DNA from: Oscillatoriales cyanobacterium
GTDB taxonomy: Bacteria; Cyanobacteriota; Cyanobacteriia; Cyanobacteriales; Microcoleaceae
Direction: 5' to 3'
Length of the DNA: 33,928 bases
Assembly: GCA_004294385.1 (NCBI GenBank)
Contig: REAP01000105.1
Span: 1 to 33,928, forward strand
Position numbers and translations under genes: made by a program. This document shows, in pieces, positions 14,289 to 22,228 of the stretch. Numbering within the stretch: the stretch's first letter is position 1; each line of letters opens with the position of its first letter. Under the pieces are notes generated by a model that had not been told where the DNA came from, did no database searches, and saw only the letters and a list, made by a program, of their open reading frames with translations.

Positions 14289-17200
14289 CTAGCGTGTGTT
14301 TAGTTGCTTGAAATATTTGAGATACCGAGAAATGCGATCATCGGTGTCAGTATTCAGTAAACGGCTAGCCCAAGAGTGTGAATTTAGTTGCGATCGCATT
14401 TCTCGAAATACTACATCATCCCCATGACTATTTAGAGGAAAAACCCAAGCATCAAATCCAGCCGACTTGAGACGGCTAACAGTTCCATCGCCATCTTGCA
14501 CCCACAATTGAGGGTTAATCCGAAGCGGTTGACAGGAATATTTACCGACAACGATTCCCCCTACAGAAACGCTAGCATCCTCTCCACTATTGGAATATTC
14601 TTGCAAAATAGCTTTGAGGGAATTGAGTCTTTTGGCATCCTGTACTTGCTGCGGTGTAAACTTGATAATCACCATTTCTAAAACTTCCACAGGTTTTGTC
14701 GATCGTACAATATTGACCGGTTCTGGTAGCCAATGGGTTTTTATTTCCGGTGGCACCATCTCCATTTCCTCTGCAAACTGCACTATTTCTACTGGCTTTG
14801 CATCGTCTTCTGCTGGCTTTGCATCGTCTTCTACTGGCTTTGCATCGTCTACAATTATCTGGATTTCCTCCCCATCTTTCTCGATTTTCCCACTAATCTG
14901 TAAAATAGCATTCTCTGTAATATACGGTTTCACTTGTTCATAACTCTTGGGAAACACCACAGCTTTGATTTGATGTGTCAAATCTTCTAATTGCAAAATA
15001 GCCATCGCATCGCCTTTCTTGGTCACTACAAGTTTGATAGCGCTAACCATGACAATAACTGATACTTTCCCTTTTTTATCTGCTAACTGTCCGAGAGTCA
15101 CCACATCTGGGTCTTGATTCATTTGCAGCAGATTTTTTAGGGGATGTTCTGATACATAAAATCCCAGCAATTCTTTTTCTAAACGCAACTTTTCTTGCTT
15201 ATCAAAATCTTTGACAGTTTTAGATTTGGGTGCAGATTCATACTTATTCGCCGACTTTCCAAAGCTCGTATCACCTAACAAGTCAAATAGATTACCTTGA
15301 CCGCTTTCTCGGTCTTTTTTGCGGTCTTGTGCCCATTTAATTACCCCTTCCAGGTCGTTGACTAATTGCTGACGGTTGCGATCGATTTTATCAAAGGCTC
15401 CGCATTGAATCAATGCTTCCAAGGCGCGGCGGTTGACAGAATGGAGATTGACGCGATCGCACAAATCTGGTAAAGATTTAAAATTACCCCCTTCCCTTCG
15501 CGCCTCCAAAATATTTTCAATAGCCCCTTCACCCACATTTTTAACCGCCGAAATCCCAAACAAAATCTTATGTTTTTCGGCTTTTGTCATCTCGATAGGA
15601 AGTGGCGTAAAAGTAAGTTCAGAACCATTAATATCAGGCGGCTCAACGTCAATCTTCAGCTTGAGACAATTAGCAATATATCTCTGTACCTTTTCCTGGT
15701 CGCCTCTGTTAGCAGTCAGCAGTGCAGCCATATATTCTACAGGAAAATTCGCCTTTAAATAAGCAGTTTGATAAGTGATATAGGCATAGGCCATTGAATG
15801 GGATTTATTAAAGCAATACTCGGCGAATTGAAGCATTTGCCCGAACAACTCTTCGGCAATTCTTTGAGTGACACCATTCTTAGTTGCCCCATCAATAAAT
15901 GTTTCCTTTTGCTTCTGCATTTCATCCGCTTTTTTCTTACCCATTGCGCGGCGCAGCAAGTCAGCTTGACCTAAAGAATAGCCCGCCAAATCTTGAGCCA
16001 TCCGCATAATTTGCTCTTGGAAACAAAGCGTTCCATAGGTCTCTTTTAAAATTGGTTCTAATAGCGGATGGTCGTATTTAACCACCTCTCTACCGTGTTT
16101 GCGATCGATAAATTGTGGAATCAAACCAGCATCCAGGGGGCCGGGACGGTAAAGCGCTAGAATAGAAGAAATATCATCCAGACAGGAAGGCTTAATTTTT
16201 TTTACTACATCCAGCATCCCAGAAGATTCCAACTGAAAAATACCTTCTAAGTCTCCTTTTTCTAAGAGTTTATAAGTCTTTTCTACATCTTCAGGCAACT
16301 TTTTGATTCGTGTAAATGTCTCTTGAGCTCTGCGTTCTATGTCAGAAGGTAAGCCTTCGGCATCGATAGTTTTATTTTGCGTTTGCTTAACATAATCAAC
16401 AGTTTTTTGAAGGGTTGTTAAATTTTTAAGTCCCAGAAAGTCCATTTTCAGCAACCCCAAAAATTCCAAATCTTCCATGAAATATTGGGTGATTACAGCA
16501 CCATTGTCATTCTTTTGCAATGGTACAATTTCATCAAGGGGCTGGGAAGAAATCACCACACCTGCGGCGTGAACGCCATAGGTTTTGTTGGTTCCTTCAA
16601 TCCGAATTGCCATGTCAATCCACTGACGCACTGGAACTTCGGTGCCAGTTTCGGCATTTATGCAAATTGTATTTTCGTAATTGGTTTTAAATTCCTGTGC
16701 AGGTGTTGCATCGGAAATCATCACTTTTAGTTTTTCCGGTTTTCCCCGCGACACCGGAATCATTTTTGCCATTTCGTCGGCTTTTTTGTAGGGAATACCC
16801 AAAACTCTGGCAACATCTTTTAAGACGGCTTTTGATGTCATTCTGTTGAAAGTAATAATTTGTGCTACGCGGTCTGTACCATATTTTTCTGTAACATATT
16901 TAATCATATCGTCGCGTCTTTCTATACAGAAATCGCTATCGATATCTGGCATAGATTTGCGTTCGGGATTGAGAAATCTCTCGAATAGTAGTCCGTGGTG
17001 TACGGGATCTATATTGGTAATTTTGAGGACGTAGGCAACTAAAGAACCTGCCGCAGAACCACGTCCTGGGCCGACTCGAATATTGTTGTCTCTAGCATAT
17101 TTCATGTAGTCCCAAACTACTAAAAAGTATTCAGAGAATCCCATCTGCTGAATCATTTTTAGCTCATATTCTAGTCTTTGTTTGTAGACTGGGGGAATTT

Positions 17201-17786
17201 CATTTCTGGTGCGGGCTTTGAGGCGTTCTAATAGTCCTATCCACGATATTTCTTCTACATAGGTATCGGCGGTATGTTCTGGGGGAATTGGGATTGTGGG
17301 AATCCGAGCTTCTCCTGTCAGTTCGTATCTTGATACTTTGTTTGCGACTTCTAAGGTGGTTTCGATCGCCTCTTTGATCGTTTCATCATCTAAATGGTCT
17401 CGAAATAGTTGGGCCATTTCGTCTGCGGACTTTAAATACTCAGTACCGCTGTAGCGCATTCGCTTTTCTTCTTCAATCAGTTTGTTGGTGTTGATGCACA
17501 ACAAAGCATCATGAGCTTCGACGTCGTTGCAAGAAATATAGTGAGAGTCATTGGTGGCAATTATTTGAATTTTTAATTCGCGGGCAATTTTGACGATTTC
17601 AACATTAACCATCCGGTCTTCTTGGGAACCGTGGTCTTGAATTTCTATATAATAGTCTTCTCCAAATACTTCTTTGTACCATTTGGCAACTTCGCGGGCA
17701 GTATCTAGCTTGTTTTGCAGAATCATTTGGGGAACTTCGCCACCCAAACAAGCGCTGGTAACAATTGTTAATGCAAGGACGGGCAA
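14289..17786 (-). CDS. dnaE: DNA polymerase III alpha subunit, main part (frame broken near the 5' end)
   Basis: Catalytic subunit of the replicative polymerase. This frame begins at LTIVTSACLGGEVPQ in the PHP domain; the first 123 residues lie in another frame (17766-18135). Visible parts: the palm with PDIDSDF (nt 16932-16949), GPGRGSAAGSLVAY, the finger region with YRPGPLDAGLIPQFIDRKHG and CFQEQIMRMAQDLAGYS, an OB-fold (KVSVIVMVSAI) and a C-terminal domain. FAEYCFNKSHSMAY is continuous, so no split intein is present at the classical cyanobacterial DnaE site (15815/15816). Three 21-bp tandem units at 14791-14852 encode DDAKPVE repeats in a linker. The TTG at 17786 is only the formal start and is unlikely to be used. 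dnaE is normally essential. Confidence 0.85.
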   Translation of the reverse strand: MPVLALTIVTSACLGGEVPQMILQNKLDTAREVAKWYKEVFGEDYYIEIQDHGSQEDRMVNVEIVKIARELKIQIIATNDSHYISCNDVEAHDALLCINTNKLIEEEKRMRYSGTEYLKSADEMAQLFRDHLDDETIKEAIETTLEVANKVSRYELTGEARIPTIPIPPEHTADTYVEEISWIGLLERLKARTRNEIPPVYKQRLEYELKMIQQMGFSEYFLVVWDYMKYARDNNIRVGPGRGSAAGSLVAYVLKITNIDPVHHGLLFERFLNPERKSMPDIDSDFCIERRDDMIKYVTEKYGTDRVAQIITFNRMTSKAVLKDVARVLGIPYKKADEMAKMIPVSRGKPEKLKVMISDATPAQEFKTNYENTICINAETGTEVPVRQWIDMAIRIEGTNKTYGVHAAGVVISSQPLDEIVPLQKNDNGAVITQYFMEDLEFLGLLKMDFLGLKNLTTLQKTVDYVKQTQNKTIDAEGLPSDIERRAQETFTRIKKLPEDVEKTYKLLEKGDLEGIFQLESSGMLDVVKKIKPSCLDDISSILALYRPGPLDAGLIPQFIDRKHGREVVKYDHPLLEPILKETYGTLCFQEQIMRMAQDLAGYSLGQADLLRRAMGKKKADEMQKQKETFIDGATKNGVTQRIAEELFGQMLQFAEYCFNKSHSMAYAYITYQTAYLKANFPVEYMAALLTANRGDQEKVQRYIANCLKLKIDVEPPDINGSELTFTPLPIEMTKAEKHKILFGISAVKNVGEGAIENILEARREGGNFKSLPDLCDRVNLHSVNRRALEALIQCGAFDKIDRNRQQLVNDLEGVIKWAQDRKKDRESGQGNLFDLLGDTSFGKSANKYESAPKSKTVKDFDKQEKLRLEKELLGFYVSEHPLKNLLQMNQDPDVVTLGQLADKKGKVSVIVMVSAIKLVVTKKGDAMAILQLEDLTHQIKAVVFPKSYEQVKPYITENAILQISGKIEKDGEEIQIIVDDAKPVEDDAKPAEDDAKPVEIVQFAEEMEMVPPEIKTHWLPEPVNIVRSTKPVEVLEMVIIKFTPQQVQDAKRLNSLKAILQEYSNSGEDASVSVGGIVVGKYSCQPLRINPQLWVQDGDGTVSRLKSAGFDAWVFPLNSHGDDVVFREMRSQLNSHSWASRLLNTDTDDRISRYLKYFKQLNTR

Positions 17787-18135
17787 AAATACCTCTTTCG
17801 GGCATTCCTTTTAAATGGGAGATTGTGGTAAGCTTTACTAAGTTTTTATAACCTTGGGTGTTTTTAGCCAAAACAACTTGATGGTATTTTCTTCTACCTC
17901 GAACTTTGACTTCGATGTCGCCGTTGACGACGTACATTTCGTTGCCAATAATCGGCTTGATATTTTTATTTCTACAAACTTTGATTAGCTCGATCGCACC
18001 ATACATCACGCCGTGGTCCGTAAGGGCGATCGCGGGCATCCCCAATTCCACCGCCCGTTCAGCTAGCTGCTGTAGCTGAGACGCGCCGTCTAGCAGGCTG
18101 TAATCGCTGTGAATGTGCAAACCAACGAAGGACAT
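17605..18135 (-). pseudogene. dnaE: dnaE N-terminal part, separated from the body by a frame-breaking deletion
   Basis: From ATG 18135 the frame gives the PHP domain start: FVGLHIHSDYSLLDGASQL, IALTDHGVMYG and KPIIGNEMYVV, up to GIFARPCIN at residue 123. After that it reads out-of-family sequence (NCYQRLFGWRSSP) until a stop at 17605. Relatives read RPCIN, then about 11 residues (of the KELLxxxHEGL kind), then IVTSACLGGE. Here CIN is joined almost directly to TIVTSACLGG in the next frame, which suggests loss of about 32 nt at about 17766. The size is estimated from remembered family sequences. This is not a one-base error. Confidence 0.8.
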
Positions 18136-18142
18136 AGCGATT

Positions 18143-18171
18143 TTGGATTTTAGATTTTAGATTTTAGATTA
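18143..18171. repeat. TTTTAGA heptamer tandem repeat
   Basis: Three to four copies of a 7-bp unit (ATTTTAG) lie directly upstream of dnaE. The same heptamer recurs at 23416-23444. Such short tandemly repeated heptamers are known from filamentous cyanobacteria. Confidence 0.85.
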
Positions 18172-18236
18172 TACACCATTGGCGTATAGAAAGATCAAAT
18201 AAAATATTGATTTTTTTCAAAGTATTTATCCCTTCT

Positions 18237-18554
18237 TTAGTCTTCAGTCTTCTCTGATACTGGTTGAGCCGATCGCCAAATCCACCAAGCCGCCGCCCAT
18301 AGAGTAAAATTGCCGATGAGAGTCATCGCCGCTTGCAGGGTAACGATCCATTCTAGGGCTGGAGAGTTATCAAAATAGTGCCAGGTACAGGCACACATAG
18401 CGCTGACGAGGGCGGGCAACATCCCGAAGGAAAGAGCCCACCAAGCTCGGTTTTGAGTGACTTCGCCGTAAGTCCAAATCAACCAGATGGCGGCAATCCA
18501 CTCGATGACGCTAGAGATATGAATAATCCAGGTGGGAATTGACAAAGCGTGCAT
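18237..18554 (-). CDS. Ycf49-like membrane protein (DUF2499)
   Basis: 105 residues, full length. Three hydrophobic segments and strongly conserved-looking blocks: MHALSIPTWIIHISSVIEW, NRAWWALSFGMLPALVSAMC and ACTWHYFDNSPALEWIVTLQ, then WAAAWWIWR. Ycf49-like proteins occur in cyanobacteria, algae and plants; function is not established. It lies 101 bp upstream of dnaE on the same strand, with the heptamer repeat between them. Confidence 0.88.
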   Translation of the reverse strand: MHALSIPTWIIHISSVIEWIAAIWLIWTYGEVTQNRAWWALSFGMLPALVSAMCACTWHYFDNSPALEWIVTLQAAMTLIGNFTLWAAAWWIWRSAQPVSEKTED

Positions 18555-18712
18555 TTTTTGTATTCTTAAGGAAGATGTATTTATTTGTTTCAGGCAGTTG
18601 ATTGTTAACTGTTAACGGTTAACTGTTGACGGTTAAAATAATTTATGGCTCGATCGCAACAATTAGATATTGTAATAGTTACATTCCATCATAAACCAAG
18701 AAAAGAGTAGAA
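18555..18712. promoter_or_regulatory. Divergent promoter region with GTTAAC iterations
   Basis: Between the Ycf49-like gene (minus) and csaB (plus). 18597-18636 repeats a GTTAACTGTTRACGGTTAA pattern, partly self-complementary. It could bind a regulator or be a small repeat; no promoter hexamers are convincing. Confidence 0.35.
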
Positions 18713-19756
18713 ATGCGAGCAATTTTGTGCGGCTATTACGGTAAAGGCAACGGCGGCGACGAGGCGCTGTTGGCATCGCTATTGCAAATGTTACCAGATG
18801 GCGTGACACCGATCGTCCTTTCTGGCAATCCTGTCGAGACAAATCAGCGGTATGGGGTAGTTGCGCGCGATCGCATGAATGCCTTCCAAGTCCTCGAAGC
18901 ACTCCGCACCTCGGATGCGCTAATTTGGGGAGGAGGCAGTTTAATCCAAGACGCTACCAGCATTGTCAGCCCATTTTATTATGGCGGTTTGATGGGATTA
19001 GCGCAACAGATGGGATTAAAAACTATTGCCTGGGCTCAAGGAATTGGACCATTGAATCGAGATATTACCCGTAAATTATCTCAGCGGTGTTTTGCTGGAT
19101 GTACTACTGTCAGTGTGCGCGATAAAGGTTCTGCTACTCTCCTTTCAGATTGGGAAATCCCCTTTACTTTAGCGCCGGATCCCGTGTGGGCTTTGGAAAA
19201 TTCTCCCGTGTCCGGTTTGTGGGATTTGCCAGCGCCCAGAGTTGCGGTTTGTTTGCGATCGCACTCTACACTAACTCCGGCCCGTTTGTCAATCTTAACT
19301 CAAGCTTTAGTTGACTTTCAAAAAGCCACTCGCACCTTAATTTTGTTGCTACCTTTTCAAGCATCTCACGACTTAGAAATTGCCAAGCATTTGCATGAAG
19401 CACTGCCGAAAAGGAGTCGTATTCTGAGTTTAGACGATCCGAGGAAATTGAAAGGAGTGTTCCGGGGAGTCGAAATGGCGATCGGGATGCGTTACCATAG
19501 TTTAATTATGGCCGCATCCGAAGAATGTCGCTGTTTTGCCATCAGCTACGATCCCAAAGTTAGTCAGTTGATGGACGAGTTAGAAATGCCGGGATATTTA
19601 TTATCAGAATTGCCAGACGATCCTTATTTGATCAGCAAAAATTGGATCGAACACTACGCCAACGGCTACGCATTATCGCCAGACAGGATAAAATTTATAG
19701 TAGGGCGATCACTCTTTCATCAAGAAGTCTTGCGAGCAGCCCTTCAAGAATCCTAG
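18713..19756 (+). CDS. csaB: Polysaccharide pyruvyl transferase CsaB
   Basis: 347 residues. CsaB transfers pyruvate to a cell-wall or secondary polysaccharide, which in bacteria with S-layer-homology (SLH) domain proteins creates their anchor; cyanobacterial porins carry SLH domains. Family features: N-terminal ILCGYYGKGNGGDEALLASL, ALIWGGGSLIQD near 70, KTIAWAQGIGPL near 107, VSVRDKGSATLL near 137, APDPVWAL near 157, and C-terminal GMRYHSLIMAAS near 258 with ISYDPKVSQLM. The N- and C-terminal halves form a GT-B-like fold in the family. The next gene begins 16 bp later on the same strand, possibly on the same transcript. Confidence 0.93.
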   Translation: MRAILCGYYGKGNGGDEALLASLLQMLPDGVTPIVLSGNPVETNQRYGVVARDRMNAFQVLEALRTSDALIWGGGSLIQDATSIVSPFYYGGLMGLAQQMGLKTIAWAQGIGPLNRDITRKLSQRCFAGCTTVSVRDKGSATLLSDWEIPFTLAPDPVWALENSPVSGLWDLPAPRVAVCLRSHSTLTPARLSILTQALVDFQKATRTLILLLPFQASHDLEIAKHLHEALPKRSRILSLDDPRKLKGVFRGVEMAIGMRYHSLIMAASEECRCFAISYDPKVSQLMDELEMPGYLLSELPDDPYLISKNWIEHYANGYALSPDRIKFIVGRSLFHQEVLRAALQES

Positions 19757-19772
19757 TAAGAGGTAAAATACC

Positions 19773-20546
19773 ATGACAGTCAGTACAGCCGACTTAAAAA
19801 TTACCTGGGAGAAATTGCCCGCCGATTTCATTTTAGACGAGGAACCAGTGGAGAATATTGACCAACCCTTACTAGCTGCGGCCTTGCGCGAAATCTTAGA
19901 AATTGCAGGGTTCATAGTAGCAGGAATATTAATTGCCCCGAATATGGGCATTTGCGCGACATTAAATGACCAGTTAGTTATTAAAGCTCCAGACTGGTTT
20001 TATGCCCGCAACGTACAGCCATTTTCTAATCAAGAAATCCGCCGTAGTTATACTCCTAACTTAGAAGGAGACATTCCGGCGATCGTGATGGAGTTTTTAT
20101 CAGCTACCGTCAACGAGGAATATTCTGGAGTATCGACTTATCCCCCCGGAAAATGGTATTTTTACGAACAAATATTGCAAGTACCAATCTATGTAATTTT
20201 TGCTCCTTCCACAGGAAGGCTAGAAATTAACGAGTTGAATTCATCAGGACTATACCAACCATATCAGCCCGATGCAAGCGGGCGTTATTGGATTCAGGGA
20301 GTTGGATTATTTCTGGGTATTTGGTATGGTACAAAAGCCGAAAGAACCGGATATTGGCTGCGCTGGTGGGATGAGAGCGGCGAGATGTTATTGTGGGGTG
20401 CAGAGATGGTAGAAAGAGAACGGCAGGAAAGGGCGATCGCTCAACAGCAAGCCGAACAAGAACGAGAACGAGCCGAACAAGAACGAGAACGAGCGTCCAT
20501 ATTGGCCGCACAATTAAGAGCATTAGGCATTGAACCAGAAGCTTAA
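19773..20546 (+). CDS. Uma2-family nuclease-like protein, tandem copy 1
   Basis: 257 residues. Uma2 core with ATLNDQLVIKAPDWFYARNV near 72, YTPNLEGDIPAIVMEF near 95, KWYFYEQILQVPIYVIF near 125 and the C-terminal WLRWWDESGEMLLWGAEMVE. A highly charged coiled coil follows (repeated QQAEQERERAEQERERAS), ending LRALGIEPEA. The start is supported by AGAGGT upstream and conservation with copy 2. The coiled coil is longer than in copy 2, through extra ERERAEQ units. Nuclease activity is not demonstrated for most members. Confidence 0.9.
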   Translation: MTVSTADLKITWEKLPADFILDEEPVENIDQPLLAAALREILEIAGFIVAGILIAPNMGICATLNDQLVIKAPDWFYARNVQPFSNQEIRRSYTPNLEGDIPAIVMEFLSATVNEEYSGVSTYPPGKWYFYEQILQVPIYVIFAPSTGRLEINELNSSGLYQPYQPDASGRYWIQGVGLFLGIWYGTKAERTGYWLRWWDESGEMLLWGAEMVERERQERAIAQQQAEQERERAEQERERASILAAQLRALGIEPEA

Positions 20547-20620
20547 AAAATAGGCGATACTATTCAATCGAAAATCATTGTCAGCAGTTCCACCACATTC
20601 TTACTAAGAGGTAAAATACC

Positions 20621-21352
20621 ATGACAGTCAATCCAATACAATTGAAAATATCCTGGGAAAAATTGCCAAAAACTTTCACTTTAGACGAGTATCCCCTGCA
20701 AGATGTCGATCAGCCTTTGATCGCCGCCGCCTTACGCGAAAGCTTAGAAATTGCAGGGCTAATTTTGGAGAGAACATTAGTTGCAGCTCATCTGGGGATT
20801 TGTGTGCATTTCAACGATCAGCTAGTTATAAAAACTCCCGATCTGTTTTATGCCACCAACGTACAGCCCCTTCCCGATCGAGAAATCCGCCGCAGTTATA
20901 CGCCCAACTTAGAAGGAGATATTCCGGCAGTTGTCATGGAGTTTGTGCCAGATAATCCTCCTCGTTATCAGGATGAATATTCTGCAAAACAAAGTTATAT
21001 TCCCGGAAAATGGCATTTTTACGAACAAATATTAAAAGCTCCAATCTATGTACATTTTCAACCTGCGATCGGGGCTTTAATGGTACATCATTTGGAGTTA
21101 CGATTGGACTCACCACCACGCTATAAAAAACAGCAACCCGATGCAAATAATCGTTATTGGATTGCTGGAGTTGGGTTATTTCTGGGTGTTTGGGAGGGAA
21201 CAAAGGCCGAAAGAACAGGATATTGGCTGCGCTGGTGGGATGAGAGCGGAGAGATGTTACTGTGGGGTGCAGAGATGGTGGAAAGAGAAAGGCAGCGGGG
21301 CGATCGACTAACCACGCAATTAAGAGCAGCAGGCATTGAACCAGAAGCTTAA
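20621..21352 (+). CDS. Uma2-family nuclease-like protein, tandem copy 2
   Basis: 243 residues, clear paralogue of the preceding gene: LKISWEKLPKTFTLDE, VQPLPDREIRRSYTPNLEGD, WLRWWDESGEMLLWGAEMVE and the end IEPEA are shared. The duplication includes the leader: AAGAGGTAAAATACCATGAC precedes the start in both, so ribosome binding was copied too. Copy 2 has extra residues near 155-170 (VHHLELRLDSPPRYKK) and a shorter coiled coil. The 74 bp between the copies hold nothing else that I can support. Confidence 0.9.
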   Translation: MTVNPIQLKISWEKLPKTFTLDEYPLQDVDQPLIAAALRESLEIAGLILERTLVAAHLGICVHFNDQLVIKTPDLFYATNVQPLPDREIRRSYTPNLEGDIPAVVMEFVPDNPPRYQDEYSAKQSYIPGKWHFYEQILKAPIYVHFQPAIGALMVHHLELRLDSPPRYKKQQPDANNRYWIAGVGLFLGVWEGTKAERTGYWLRWWDESGEMLLWGAEMVERERQRGDRLTTQLRAAGIEPEA

Positions 21353-21381
21353 GGTACAGTAATTATATCCGGTTTGTAGTC

Positions 21382-21395
21382 AGGACTTTAGTCCT
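21382..21395. repeat. AGGACTTTAGTCCT palindrome
   Basis: A 14-bp palindromic hairpin between the Uma2 pair and trmB, similar to the AGTCCTCT hairpins in the 11921-12050 element. Probably a fragment of the same dispersed family. Confidence 0.5.
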
Positions 21396-21462
21396 ATCTA
21401 TGACTTTTAGCGAATCAGGACGTACATTCCTTACTAACAATTTTTTTTAGGAGACAGCAAAA

Positions 21463-22104
21463 TTGGCAAGAGTGAGAGTTCGGGAACACGTCAATCCCCT
21501 ATCGATAAGATATCAAGCATCAGCAAGTCCCCCGGATTGGACTAAAATCTATACTGACTTAAATTTGCCACTGCATTTAGATATCGGTTGTGGAAGGGGA
21601 CGATTTCTGTGGCACATGGCGCAAATTCAAACAAATTGGAATTTCCTCGGATTAGAAATTCGGGAACCTCTGGTAGAAGAAGCGAATCTTTGGCGGGACG
21701 AAAAAGGCTTGACAAATTTGCACTATTTGTTTTGCAATGCTAATAGTTCCCTGAATCCAATTTTAGAAACTTTGCCCGTAGGTACTTTGCAGCGAGTTAG
21801 CATTCAATTTCCCGATCCGTGGTTCAAAAATAAACACCATAAGCGCCGGGTAGTGCAACCAGAATTAGTGAATGATTTGGCTAATTATCTGGCAATTGGT
21901 GGCGAAGTTTTTATTCAATCTGATATTGAAGAAGTAGAAAGAGAAATGTGCGATCGCTTTTCATCTCACCCTAGTTTTCAGCGTCAAAACGATGGCGAAT
22001 GGTTAGCAGAAAATCCCCTACCTGTGGCGACTGAAAGAGAAATTGGTAGACTAAAGCTTGGTGAACCAGTTTATCGAGCATTATATCACAAATCTGGAAT
22101 ATAA
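21463..22104 (+). CDS. trmB: tRNA (guanine-N7)-methyltransferase
   Basis: 213 residues, full length for TrmB. It makes m7G46 in the variable loop of many tRNAs with S-adenosylmethionine. SAM-binding motif I is LHLDIGCGRGRFLWHMA near 36, followed by NFLGLEIREPLVEEA; the RNA-side motif is SIQFPDPWFKNKHHKRRVVQ near 112-132. The start is TTG at 21463, supported by TAGGAG at 21448-21453 nine bases upstream and by the family N-terminus (VRVREHVNPLS), which leaves no room for a later ATG. Two hairpin repeats follow the gene. Confidence 0.95.
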   Translation: MARVRVREHVNPLSIRYQASASPPDWTKIYTDLNLPLHLDIGCGRGRFLWHMAQIQTNWNFLGLEIREPLVEEANLWRDEKGLTNLHYLFCNANSSLNPILETLPVGTLQRVSIQFPDPWFKNKHHKRRVVQPELVNDLANYLAIGGEVFIQSDIEEVEREMCDRFSSHPSFQRQNDGEWLAENPLPVATEREIGRLKLGEPVYRALYHKSGI

Positions 22105-22130
22105 TATTAATTATGTCTCTCCAATAATTT

Positions 22131-22199
22131 TTGTGGAACAGGCATCTTGCCTGTTCAATACTGATTTGTGGAACAGGCATCTTGCCTGTTTAATACTGA
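22131..22199. repeat. Tandem pair of AACAGGCATCTTGCCTGTT hairpins
   Basis: Two copies, 22131-22164 and 22166-22199, each TTGTGGAACAGGCATC plus TTGCCTGTT and an AATACTGA tail. The core is the reverse complement of the hairpin at 8854 and 30594. Lying between convergent trmB and the lipase gene, they may also end transcription. Confidence 0.9.
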
Positions 22200-22228
22200 C
22201 ATTTCTGGAGATGTCTAATTAATTTGAT

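Noticed and set aside
14590..14943. 117-codon plus-strand frame inside dnaE
   Set aside because: It is a shadow of the 21-bp repeat region (FASSSTG-type iterations) on the opposite strand of dnaE.
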